A stretch of 64,000 nucleotides of DNA from JAJEBT01 sp965214975 (GTDB taxonomy: Bacteria; Pseudomonadota; Alphaproteobacteria; MPNO01; UBA830). The notes beneath the pieces are model-generated. The model ran no database searches, had not been told where the DNA came from, and was given only the letters and a program-made list of their open reading frames with translations. A program made the position numbers and the translations under genes. Position 1 is the stretch's first letter. Each line of letters opens with the position of its first letter. The stretch lies in assembly GCA_965214975.1 (NCBI GenBank), contig OZ244055.1, positions 1,364,001-1,428,000 of the forward strand, written 5' to 3'. Below, one piece after another: positions 35,137-43,118 of the stretch.

Positions 35137-35168
35137 CGGGAGAGCGGGCCATCGGGAGAGCGGGCCAT
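35137..35168 (+). repeat. Tandem 16-bp duplication at the selenoprotein start
   Basis: cgggagagcgggccat occurs twice in immediate succession (35137-35152 and 35153-35168). The second copy contains the Shine-Dalgarno ggagag and the first two bases of the start codon. The first copy would put an extra ribosome-binding site 16 bp upstream. Confidence 0.8.
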
Positions 35169-35382
35169 GAAGTTCCGCATCGAGTACTGCAAGGTCTGAA
35201 ACTACGAGCCGCGGGCCCTCCGTGCGAGGGATCTGCTGGCCGGGGAGGGGGCCGAGGCCGAGATCGCGCCGGGCCGCACCGGCTCGTTCGAGATCCTCCG
35301 GGACGGCGCCGTGGCGTTCTCCAAGCTGGACGCGGGGAGGTTTCCGGACGACGACGAGGTCCGCCGCCTCGCGCGGCCCTGA
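35167..35382 (+). CDS. SelW-like Rdx family selenoprotein (in-frame UGA = Sec)
   Basis: 71 residues if the TGA at 35197-35199 is read as selenocysteine. The product is MKFRIEYCKV-U-NYEPRALRA, then FEILRDGAVAFSKLDAGRFP, ending LARP. This matches the Rdx (SelW/SelT/SelH) thioredoxin-like fold: the N-terminal strand followed by a CxxU redox motif, and the family's G-FEI--DG ending. Sequence after the TGA stays in frame and family-like to a proper stop, which a true terminator would not explain. A hairpin with apical GU follows at the right distance. Rdx proteins are small redox proteins of unclear substrate. The downstream CoA-transferase starts 26 bp later. SelA/B/C/D are not in the window. Confidence 0.88.
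35200..35230 (+). promoter_or_regulatory. Candidate bacterial SECIS hairpin
   Basis: Directly after the TGA. The apical stem is ccctc (35216-35220) with gaggg (35226-35230), closed by the loop cgtgc containing the GU dinucleotide typical of bacterial SECIS loops. The loop begins 24 nt after the first base of the UGA, inside the range known for bacterial elements. Outer pairing (ggcc with ggcc) can extend it. Confidence 0.65.
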
Positions 35383-35407
35383 GCGGCCCCGCCCGGGACG
35401 GCCGGCC

Positions 35408-36211
35408 GTGACCGCTCCGGGCGACGCCCCTTCGCCGGAGGATCTCGCCGCGGCGATCCCCGACGGCGCGCTCCTCGGCCTTCCCAAGGAGGACGCGGGC
35501 GCGTCGATGGCCGTGGCCCGGGCCCTGGTCCGCCGGGGCGCCCGGGATCTGCGCCTTCTCACGGTTCCGGTCGGCTCCATGCAGACCGACATGCTGATCG
35601 GGGCGGGCTGCGTCGCGGAAATCGAGACCAGCGGCGTCTCCCTCGGCGAGTTCGGTCCCGCCCCGCGTTTCCGCGAGGCCGTCGAGCGGGGCCGGATCGC
35701 GATCCGCGACGCCACCTGCCCCGCGATCTACGCCGCGCTGCAGGCGGCGGAGAAGGGCCTTCCGTTCATGCCGCTCCGCGGCATCCTCGGCTCCGACCTG
35801 CTGGCGCATCGCCGCGACTGGAAGGTGATCGACAACCCGTTCGCCGACACCCCGGATCCGGTGGTCGCGCTGCCCGCGATCCGGCCCGACGTCGCGCTCT
35901 TCCACGCCCGCTACGGAGACCGCCACGGCAACGTCTGGGCGCCCCGCGAGTGCATTCTTCTCGCGCACGCATCGAGGCGGACCCTCGCCACGGTCGAGGA
36001 ACTCGTCGACGGCAGCCTGATGGACGATCCCGTCCTGCGCGCGGGCGCCATCCCCCCGGTCTACGTCGACGCGGTCGCCCACGCGCCGGGCGGCGCGCGG
36101 CCTTTCGGCCCGGGCGGCGGCGCGGAGCTGCGCGCCTACGCCGCCGCCGCCGCCACGGCGGAGGGGTTCGCGGCATGGCTTTCCGGGCGGATCCCCGGGA
36201 TCGCGGCCTGA
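35408..36211 (+). CDS. CoA-transferase subunit A
   Basis: 267 residues from a GTG at 35408. Class I CoA-transferase alpha-like features: VGSMQTDMLIGAGCVAEIE, FGPAPRFREAVERG, ALPAIRPDVALFHARYGDRHGN. It resembles glutaconate CoA-transferase subunit A. It transfers CoA between an acyl-CoA and a free acid jointly with the next gene, 7 bp away. Substrate unknown; the following thioesterase and SDR suggest an acyl-CoA catabolic set. Confidence 0.85.
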   Translation: MTAPGDAPSPEDLAAAIPDGALLGLPKEDAGASMAVARALVRRGARDLRLLTVPVGSMQTDMLIGAGCVAEIETSGVSLGEFGPAPRFREAVERGRIAIRDATCPAIYAALQAAEKGLPFMPLRGILGSDLLAHRRDWKVIDNPFADTPDPVVALPAIRPDVALFHARYGDRHGNVWAPRECILLAHASRRTLATVEELVDGSLMDDPVLRAGAIPPVYVDAVAHAPGGARPFGPGGGAELRAYAAAAATAEGFAAWLSGRIPGIAA

Positions 36212-36218
36212 ACGGGCC

Positions 36219-36968
36219 ATGGAACCTTCCCGCGAGGAACTGCTGATCTGCGTGCTCGCGCGCCTGCTCGAAGGCTGCCGCAACGTCGCGGTGGGCGCAG
36301 CCTCGCCGATCCCCGCGGGCGCGGCCCTGCTGGCCCAGGCGCTCTCGGGGGCGCGGGCCAGCATTCTGGGAAGCGCCGTCCACAACCCCTTCAGCGACGG
36401 CGGCCCGGAGCTGTTCGACCGGGCGGGCCAGGGCCGCGTGGACGCCTTCTTCCTCGGCGGCGGCCAGATCGACGGCCGGGGCGACCTCAATCTCGTGGGC
36501 GCCGGCCCCTACCCCGCCGCCGAAACGCGCTTTCCCGGGAGCTTCGGCTCCGCCTACCTCTACTTCATGGTGCCGCGGGTCATCCTGTTCCGCGAGGAGC
36601 ACTCGCGGCGGGTTCTCGTCGAGAAGGTGGACTTCGTCAGCGCCCCCGGCGCCAGCCCGCCGGAGGTCCGCCGCCCCGGAGGCCCCTTCGCCCTCGTGAC
36701 CGGCCTGTGCGTCTTCCTCTACGAGCGCGAGCGCCGGGGCTTCCGTCTCGACGGCCTGCTGCCGGGCGCGACCGTCGAGGAGGTCCGGGACCGGACCGGC
36801 TTCGGGTTCGCCTGCCCGGACGCGCCCGGAACCGTGCCGCCCCCGGATCCGGCCTGGCTCGCGCTGATCCGGGACCGCGTGGCCGGGGAGGTCGCCGAGA
36901 CCTATCCGGAATTCGCGCGCGCGCGGCTCGGCGGCGCCGGCGCGGAGCGGAGGGAGCGCGTCCGTTGA
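36219..36968 (+). CDS. CoA-transferase subunit B
   Basis: 249 residues. Beta-like features: NVAVGAASPIPAGAALLAQA, FFLGGGQIDGRGDLNLVG, FPGSFGSAYLYFMVPRVIL. In class I enzymes the catalytic Glu lies in the beta half; the usual E-G motif is not obvious, as in glutaconate-like subunits where it is differently placed. It ends overlapping a TTG start of the thioesterase. Confidence 0.8.
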   Translation: MEPSREELLICVLARLLEGCRNVAVGAASPIPAGAALLAQALSGARASILGSAVHNPFSDGGPELFDRAGQGRVDAFFLGGGQIDGRGDLNLVGAGPYPAAETRFPGSFGSAYLYFMVPRVILFREEHSRRVLVEKVDFVSAPGASPPEVRRPGGPFALVTGLCVFLYERERRGFRLDGLLPGATVEEVRDRTGFGFACPDAPGTVPPPDPAWLALIRDRVAGEVAETYPEFARARLGGAGAERRERVR

Positions 36969-37486
36969 GGAACGTCTTCGAGCTCGGCCGCTCCGTGGTC
37001 TTTCCCTGGCACTGCGACCATTTCGGCCACATGAACGTGCGCTGGTACGCCCACCACTTCGACGACGCCGGCTTCCATCTCTGGACCGTCGCGGGGGTCG
37101 GCCAGAAGGCGCTTCGCGAAAGCGGCCGCGCCCTGGTGGTGGCGCAGATCAGGATCGACTACGTCCGCGAGATGAAGGCGGGGGACCTGCTCGCGATCCG
37201 CGGCGGCTTCACCCGCGTCGGCAACAGGTCGGTGCGCCACCACCTGCGCATGTGCGACGCCGACACCGGGGGCCTCCGCGCCACCCAGGACACCGTGGAG
37301 GTGTTCTTCGACCCGGAGACGAGAAAGTCCGCGCCCATACCCGACAGCTGCCGCGGGAGACTGGCGTCGATGATCGCCGATTTCGGGGATCCGGACGCGG
37401 ACCCGGCGATGACGGAGGGGCCGGAGCGCGGGGATCCGCGACAGCCGGCGGACCCGGGACCGGGAGGGAAGCATGCGCGTTCTTGA
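36965..37486 (+). CDS. Acyl-CoA thioesterase, hot-dog fold (4HBT type)
   Basis: 173 residues if started at the TTG (36965) that overlaps the previous stop; no good ATG precedes the fold. The 4HBT-type catalytic segment is CDHFGHMNVRWYAHHFDDA with the Asp. The helix GQKALRESGRALVVAQIRIDY and REMKAGDLLAIRGGF follow. It hydrolyses short acyl-CoA. The C-terminal tail (PDADPAMTEGPERGD) is low-complexity and overlaps the SDR start. Confidence 0.8.
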   Translation: MRNVFELGRSVVFPWHCDHFGHMNVRWYAHHFDDAGFHLWTVAGVGQKALRESGRALVVAQIRIDYVREMKAGDLLAIRGGFTRVGNRSVRHHLRMCDADTGGLRATQDTVEVFFDPETRKSAPIPDSCRGRLASMIADFGDPDADPAMTEGPERGDPRQPADPGPGGKHARS

Positions 37487-38306
37487 GGGAAAGACGGTGC
37501 TGGTGACGGGCGCCGGACGCGGCATGGGCCGGCGCATGTCGGCCGCCCTCGCCGCGGCCGGCGCCAGGGTCGCCATGATCGACGTCGACGGGGACGTTCT
37601 CGGGGAGGCCGCCGCCGAGGCCGAGAGGGCCGGCGGCCAGGGATCCGTCAGGCCGGTGACCTGCGACGTCACCGAGGCCGCCGCCGCCCGGCGGGCGGTG
37701 GAGGAAACGGTCGCGGCCTTCGGTTCTCTCGACGTGCTGGTCAACGACGCGGCGATCGGTCCGTCGCGGATCGCCGGCTTCATGGTCGGGCACAGCCGCT
37801 TCTGGGAGCTCGACGACGATCTCTGGAACGCGATGCTGCGCGTCAACGTCTTCGGGCCGCAGCTGATGGCCAGGCTCTGCGCGCCGGTCATGCTCGAGAG
37901 GGGCTGGGGCCGCATCGTCAACGTCACCACCAGCCTCAACACCATGTACCGCCCGGGTGCCGGGGCCTACGGCCCGTCCAAGGCCGCGCTCGAGGCGCAC
38001 ACCCGCGTCATGGCGCACGATCTCGAGGGCAGCGGCGTCACCGCCAACGTTCTCCTGCCGGGAGGCCCGGTGGACACCCGCATGATTCCGGCCGCCGCGC
38101 CGTTCGCGCGCTCGGCCCTGATCCAGCCCGACGTCATGGACCGGCCCGTGGTCTGGCTCGCTTCCGAGGATTCCTCCGCGTTCAACGGGATGCGTTTCGT
38201 TGCCGCCCTCTGGGACGAGGATCTCCCGAGGGACGGACGCATCGCCCGGGCGGGGGCGCCGGCGGCATGGACGCAGCTCGAATCGCGGGCGATCTATCCC
38301 GGGTGA
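37473..38306 (+). CDS. SDR family oxidoreductase
   Basis: 277 residues. The NAD(P) motif VLVTGAGRGMGRRM, VNDAAI, and a catalytic Ser-Tyr-Lys as NVTTSLNTMYRPGAGAYGPSKAA (Ser in TTS, YGPSK). It oxidises or reduces a hydroxyl/keto group, probably in the same acyl-CoA or alcohol pathway as its neighbours. It starts inside the thioesterase 3' end. Confidence 0.9.
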   Translation: MRVLEGKTVLVTGAGRGMGRRMSAALAAAGARVAMIDVDGDVLGEAAAEAERAGGQGSVRPVTCDVTEAAAARRAVEETVAAFGSLDVLVNDAAIGPSRIAGFMVGHSRFWELDDDLWNAMLRVNVFGPQLMARLCAPVMLERGWGRIVNVTTSLNTMYRPGAGAYGPSKAALEAHTRVMAHDLEGSGVTANVLLPGGPVDTRMIPAAAPFARSALIQPDVMDRPVVWLASEDSSAFNGMRFVAALWDEDLPRDGRIARAGAPAAWTQLESRAIYPG

Positions 38307-38325
38307 CCCGTCGCGACCGGGGCCG

Positions 38326-39525
38326 TCATTCCGCCCGTCCGCGCAGCAGCGGCATCGCGCGCAGGGCCGCCGCGAACGCCGCGAGCAGGAGGACCGCCCC
38401 GCCCACGTAGGGGGCGTCGCGGCCGAGCGCGGAAAACGCGAGACCGGCGGCCGCCGGCCCGAGAATGCGGCACAGCGCCTGCGCCGACTGCGCGGCGCCG
38501 AGCACGGCCCCCTGCTGCCCGGGCGGCGCGTTGCGGGAGACCAGCGCCGAGAGGGAGGGCTGCCCGAGGCCCAGGCCGGCGGCGATCAGGAGACCCCCGA
38601 GAAAGGCCGGGGGCGCGGAGTCGACGACCAGCACCATGGCGAAGCCCGCCGCCATCAGCAGGGATCCCGCGGCGGCCAGCGGCCCCTCGCCCAGCCTCCG
38701 CGCCAGCGGCCGCACCAGCCCCCCCTGGACGGCCACCAGAACGGCTCCGACGAAGAAGAAGAACAGGGCGTTCTCCCTGACGCCCCATGCCAGCTCGCGC
38801 GCGGTCCACATGGCGAACGTGCTCTCCAGTCCGCCCATGCAGAACGCGAGAACGGTCAGGAACGCCAGCGGGCACAGCACGTAGGGGGAAGCCGTCGCGA
38901 TTCCGAACTGGCGGACGCGCTCGCCGTAGCTTCTGGCGGCCGCGCTCCGGCGCTCCGGCTCGCAGAGCAGCGCCAGCGCCACGGCGAGCCCGACGGCCCC
39001 GAAGCCGGCGGCGACCAGGAAGGCGGTGCGGAAATCCGTTTCTCCGTCGCCGGCCAGGGTGAGCGCGTAGCCGACCGCCGGGCCGAGGACGAAGCCGGCG
39101 CCGACCGCCGCCCCCATCAGCCCCATGCGCCCGGCGCGGTCCTCCTCCGGCGTCACGTCGGCGATGTAGGCCTGGGCGGCCGTCAGGGTGCCGCCCATCA
39201 GGCCTCCGAGCGCCCGCGCCGCGAACAGCTCCCACAGCGCGTCGGCCTGGCTGATCCAGAGAAAGGACAGCGCGGTGCCGGCGACGCCGACGCAGAGAAC
39301 CGGCCTGCGCCCCCAGCGGTCGCTGACGACCCCCCAGGGGAAGGAGGACAGCACGCTGAAGAACGAGAACGTCGCGAACAGGACCGCGATCGCCGCCGGA
39401 CCGGCGCCGAAGCGCTCCCCCCAGAACGGGATGAACGGGATGATGACCCCGAAGGCCAGCATGTCGAGGAACACGATCGACAGCAGCGTGCCGACCGCGC
39501 CGCGCCCGGCGGCGGAGGGCCTCAT
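38326..39525 (-). CDS. MFS transporter, TetA/TCR-like drug or metabolite permease
   Basis: 399 residues, twelve membrane segments. The MFS loop 2-3 motif is GVVSDRWGRRPVLCVG, and the segment-5 region reads GAAVGAGFVLGPAVGYAL, as in TCR/TetA proteins. It overlaps the acyl-CoA ligase stop (ATGA). As the last gene of a five-gene catabolic operon it likely imports the pathway substrate or exports a toxic intermediate. Confidence 0.9.
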   Translation of the reverse strand: MRPSAAGRGAVGTLLSIVFLDMLAFGVIIPFIPFWGERFGAGPAAIAVLFATFSFFSVLSSFPWGVVSDRWGRRPVLCVGVAGTALSFLWISQADALWELFAARALGGLMGGTLTAAQAYIADVTPEEDRAGRMGLMGAAVGAGFVLGPAVGYALTLAGDGETDFRTAFLVAAGFGAVGLAVALALLCEPERRSAAARSYGERVRQFGIATASPYVLCPLAFLTVLAFCMGGLESTFAMWTARELAWGVRENALFFFFVGAVLVAVQGGLVRPLARRLGEGPLAAAGSLLMAAGFAMVLVVDSAPPAFLGGLLIAAGLGLGQPSLSALVSRNAPPGQQGAVLGAAQSAQALCRILGPAAAGLAFSALGRDAPYVGGAVLLLAAFAAALRAMPLLRGRAE

Positions 39526-41030
39526 GAACCGGCGGCGGGCGCCGTGCCGGCCAGCGTCCGGCGGAGTTCGAACTTCAGGATCTTCCCCATGGCGTTCCTG
39601 GGGAGGCTTTCGGCGAGCACGACGTCGCGCGGATGCTTGAACCTCGCGAGCCTGCCCTCGAACAGCGCCAGCACCGCCCCGCGTTCCAGCGCCGCGCCGG
39701 GCGCGGGCACGACGACCGCCACGGGAACCTCGCCCCACCTGCCGTCGGGGCGCCCGACGACCGCCGCCTCGGCGATGTCGCGGCACTCGTCGAGCACTCT
39801 CTCGAGCTCGGCCGGGTAGATGTTCTCCGAGCCCGAGATGATGACGTCCTTCAGGCGGTCGTCCACGTGGTAGCGGCCCTCGGCGTCGACGTGGCCGACG
39901 TCCCCGGTGCGGAACCAGCCCTCCCGGAGAGCCTCGGCCGTCGCCTCCGGATCGTTCCAGTATCCGGTCATGACGTTGGGTCCGCGCACGGCGATCTCGC
40001 CCTTTTCGCCGGGGCCCAGCGTCCCCCCGTCCCCGCCGACGATCCTGGCCTCGCAGTGGAGGGCCGGCCGGCCGGTCGACCCCCTGCCCGACCACGCGTC
40101 GGGGATGCGCTGGTGGATGGCGACGGGCCCCGTCTCGGTGGTGCCGTAGACCTGGATCACCGGCACGCCCCGGTCGAGAAAGGCGTCGAGCAGCGAAAGC
40201 GGGACCGTCGTCGAGCCGGTGTTGATCGCGCGCAGCGAGGAGAGATCGAGTTCCTCCCACCGCGGGTGGCGGACCAGCGCGGCCATCAGCGCGGGCACCA
40301 GGATCGTCAGGGTCGGCCTGTCTTCCGTGATCGCCCGCACGGTCGCGTCCGCGTCGAAGCGGGGATGCAGGACCACCGTCGCGCCCGCATGCAGCGCCGG
40401 CGTGGTCTGGATGTTGAGGCCCCCGACATGGAACATCGGCAGGTTGGTGAGGATCACGTCCCCGCTCGTCATGTCGTGCATCGCCTTCGAGTTCACGGCG
40501 TTGAACAGCAGCGCGTTCTGGTCGAGGACGGCCCCTTTCGGCCGGCCGGTGGTTCCGGAGGTGTAGACGATCAGCAGCGGGTCGGCCGGCCCCGCCGCCG
40601 GGTCGCCCGCGTCGTCGGGCGCCCCCGCCGCCAGCGCCGCGAGGCCGTCCCCGCCGGCCACGAGACGGCAGCCCCCGGGAACGAACCCGTCGGCGCCGTC
40701 GAGGAACCCGGCCTCGCAGAGCAGCGCCTTCGCGCCGCAGTGCTCGAGAATGTAGCGCAGTTCCGGCGGCGCGAGACGCCAGTTGAGCGGCACCAGCATC
40801 GCGCCCAGGCGCGCGCAGGCGAACAGCAGCGCCAGCAGGTCCGGCGAATTGAAGCCGAGAAACGCCACCCGGTCGCCGCGGCCGACGCCCAGGCCCCCGC
40901 GCAGCGCCCCCGCCGTCCCGCGCACGCGCTCGGCGAACCCCGCGTAGGAGATGTCCTCGCCCTCGAAACGGATCGCGCTCCTGTCCGGCTGGAAGTCCGC
41001 CCAGCGCTCGATCCAGAGCGAGACGTTCAT
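39522..41030 (-). CDS. AMP-dependent acyl-CoA ligase
   Basis: 502 residues. Adenylation motifs: IVYTSGTTGRPKGAVL (P-loop-like), VYGTTETGPVA, GWFRTGDVGHVDAEGRYH and the catalytic lysine in LPRNAMGKILKFEL. It activates a carboxylate as an acyl-AMP then acyl-CoA. Linked to acyl-CoA dehydrogenase; the substrate pocket was not assigned. It shares 4-bp overlaps with both neighbours. Confidence 0.93.
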   Translation of the reverse strand: MNVSLWIERWADFQPDRSAIRFEGEDISYAGFAERVRGTAGALRGGLGVGRGDRVAFLGFNSPDLLALLFACARLGAMLVPLNWRLAPPELRYILEHCGAKALLCEAGFLDGADGFVPGGCRLVAGGDGLAALAAGAPDDAGDPAAGPADPLLIVYTSGTTGRPKGAVLDQNALLFNAVNSKAMHDMTSGDVILTNLPMFHVGGLNIQTTPALHAGATVVLHPRFDADATVRAITEDRPTLTILVPALMAALVRHPRWEELDLSSLRAINTGSTTVPLSLLDAFLDRGVPVIQVYGTTETGPVAIHQRIPDAWSGRGSTGRPALHCEARIVGGDGGTLGPGEKGEIAVRGPNVMTGYWNDPEATAEALREGWFRTGDVGHVDAEGRYHVDDRLKDVIISGSENIYPAELERVLDECRDIAEAAVVGRPDGRWGEVPVAVVVPAPGAALERGAVLALFEGRLARFKHPRDVVLAESLPRNAMGKILKFELRRTLAGTAPAAGS

Positions 41031-42334
41031 GCCTGGTCGTCCGTTTCGCCGGGCTCGTAGAGGGTCTCCCGCCCGAGCCTGTCGAGGCAGAGCTCGGCGG
41101 TCCACGGCAGCATGAGCGAGCCGAGGCGAGAATCGCGGTAGAGGCGCTCGAGCGGCAGCGACTTCAGCATCGCCTGTCCGCCGCAGGTCCGGATCGCCAG
41201 ACGGCACATGTCGTTGGCGGTCTCCATCACGGAGTACTGCGCGGCGTAGGCGCGGAGCCGGTCCGCCTTGGGCGGGTCCACGCGCGCCTCGGACAGCACC
41301 TGGCGCAGGATCGCCCAGGCCTGCTGGAGCCTGATCCACATCTCCGCGACCGCGATCTGCTTGGTCGGGTACATGCGGCGCTTGACCGCGATCCCCTCGA
41401 TCTCGCCGCGGAGATAGGCGACCGTGAAGTCGTAGGCCGCCTGCGCGATCCCCATGTAGGTCGGGCACAGGGTGAGGAACATGTGCGGCCACCTGCGCGC
41501 CGCCTGGTGGTAGACCCCCCGGGGCAGCAGCATCTGCTCGTCCGGGACGAAGACGTCCTCCATGAGCAGCGTGCGCGAGACCGTCGCGCGCATGCCCACG
41601 GGATCCCAGGGGCCGACGATCCCGACGCCCTCGGCGTCCGCGGGAACCGCCACGAACAGGGTGTCCCGGACCGAGCGGTCGGGCTTGTCCTCGGTGCACA
41701 GCACGCCGTAGTAGGCCGCGGCTCCCGACAGCGAGGCGAAGATCTTGCGGCCGTTCAGGAGCCAGCCGCCGTCGACCCTGGAGGCGAGCGTGCCGAACGG
41801 CGCCTTTCCGGCCGCCGCCGCGGAGCCTTCGGAGAACGGCTGCGCGAAGACCGCCCCCTCGTCGACGATGCGCGAGAAGTGGAGCGCCCGGTTGCGCTCG
41901 TGCCGCCGGCGGTCGGCGGCCGCCATCTCGAGATCGTCGGCGATGTGCCCGGTCCACAGCGGCGTGCAGGCATGCATGTTGAAGGTCAGCGCCGTCGAGC
42001 CGCACCAGCGCCCCATCTCGGCCGCCAGCAGCGCGTAGTCGGCATAGGCGATGCCGAGACCGCCGTGGCGGGCCGGCACCGTCATCGCCAGCAGCCCGGC
42101 CTCGCGCATGTCGTCGTAGTTCTCGAACGGAAACGACGCCTCCTCGTCGTGGCGGGCCGCGCGCGGGGCGAAATTCTCCCGCCCCAGCGCGCGGACGACG
42201 TCCGCGATCGCGTCGGGGTCGCCGCGCAGGCGGGCCCACCGCCGGCGCTGCGCGCCGGCGCGGGGCGGCCCTTTCCCGCGGTCCGCCGGTCGCGGTTTCG
42301 GGGGTTTCGCGGAGGTTCCAGGCTTTCTGGGCAT
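41027..42334 (-). CDS. Acyl-CoA dehydrogenase
   Basis: 435 residues from the ATG at 42334 (preceded by agaggt); a TTG nine codons upstream also exists. FAD enzyme: N-terminal helical domain, mid beta-domain FAQPFSEGSAAAAG and GGWLLNGRKIFASLSG, C-terminal helices with RLAIRTCGGQAMLKSLPLER. The catalytic Glu of canonical ACADs is not obvious at the usual place, so it may be a 4-hydroxyphenylacetate-hydroxylase-like or DszC-like member. It works with the ligase next door. Confidence 0.85.
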   Translation of the reverse strand: MPRKPGTSAKPPKPRPADRGKGPPRAGAQRRRWARLRGDPDAIADVVRALGRENFAPRAARHDEEASFPFENYDDMREAGLLAMTVPARHGGLGIAYADYALLAAEMGRWCGSTALTFNMHACTPLWTGHIADDLEMAAADRRRHERNRALHFSRIVDEGAVFAQPFSEGSAAAAGKAPFGTLASRVDGGWLLNGRKIFASLSGAAAYYGVLCTEDKPDRSVRDTLFVAVPADAEGVGIVGPWDPVGMRATVSRTLLMEDVFVPDEQMLLPRGVYHQAARRWPHMFLTLCPTYMGIAQAAYDFTVAYLRGEIEGIAVKRRMYPTKQIAVAEMWIRLQQAWAILRQVLSEARVDPPKADRLRAYAAQYSVMETANDMCRLAIRTCGGQAMLKSLPLERLYRDSRLGSLMLPWTAELCLDRLGRETLYEPGETDDQA

Positions 42335-42347
42335 TCCCGACCTCTTG

Positions 42348-43118
42348 TCAGACGGTTGCAAGAAACTCCTCGAGCGCGCCGTCGAACGCGGCGGGGTTCT
42401 CGAGATTGGCGAGATGCCCGAGGCCGGACAGGCAGACGTAGCGGCATCCCGGCACGCGCGACGCCATTCTCTCCATCATCGCCGCCGGCGCGTTGGCGTC
42501 CTCCTCCCCGGCGACCGCGAGCGCGGGCACCCGGATCCGGGCCAGGTTCTCCCGGCGGTCGAAGCCCGTGATGCACCGCACCGCCGCGCGGTAGGCCGCC
42601 TCCGGCACCTCCGCCATGCATCGCCGCGCGAGCTCCCGCCCCTCGGGGTCGGCGTCCCCGCCCATCATCTCCCCGACCAGCTCGTCCGCGAGGTCGGCCA
42701 TGGTGGCGCCGCCGTCGAGCGGCGCGAGGCGGTCCCTGACGAACCGCCGCTGGAAGTCCCCGTCCGGGGAGCCGAAGGCGGGGCTGGTCGCCGAGAGGGT
42801 CAGCGAGAGCAGGCGGTCCTGGCGCCCGACGGCGAATTCCTGGGCCACCATGCCGCCCATGGAATGGCCGACGAGGTGGACGCGGTCCCAGCCCCTCGCG
42901 TCGAGCAGCGCGCAAAGGGCGTCGGCGAGCGCCGGGAACGACATCCCGCCCTCGAGCGGGCTGGCGCCGTAGCCCGGCATGTCCCATGCCGCGGCGCAGC
43001 GGCCGCGGGAAAACCGCTCGAGCTGGGGCCCCCAGCTCGCCGCCCCGCCGCCGACGCCGTGGAGGAACAGCACGACGTCGCCGGCGCCGCGCACGACGCA
43101 GTCGGGGACCGCGGTCAC
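42348..43118 (-). CDS. Alpha/beta hydrolase, NicD-like (N-formylmaleamate deformylase candidate)
   Basis: 256 residues from a GTG at 43118 overlapping the nicX-like stop. Nucleophile elbow HLVGHSMGGMVAQEF, oxyanion FLHGVGGGAASWGP, acid in AVAGEEDANAP, histidine in LSGLGHLANLENP. The fold alone is generic (lactonase, esterase, deformylase). What points to NicD is the position directly after a clear NicX homologue, as in nicotinate-degrading bacteria. Without this neighbour I would call it an unspecified hydrolase. Confidence 0.7.
   Translation of the reverse strand: MTAVPDCVVRGAGDVVLFLHGVGGGAASWGPQLERFSRGRCAAAWDMPGYGASPLEGGMSFPALADALCALLDARGWDRVHLVGHSMGGMVAQEFAVGRQDRLLSLTLSATSPAFGSPDGDFQRRFVRDRLAPLDGGATMADLADELVGEMMGGDADPEGRELARRCMAEVPEAAYRAAVRCITGFDRRENLARIRVPALAVAGEEDANAPAAMMERMASRVPGCRYVCLSGLGHLANLENPAAFDGALEEFLATV

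Noticed and set aside
35167..35199. Reading the TGA as a true stop and the gene as an 10-residue peptide or pseudogene
   Set aside because: The family-like sequence continues in frame for 60 residues to another stop, with CxxU and a SECIS-like hairpin.
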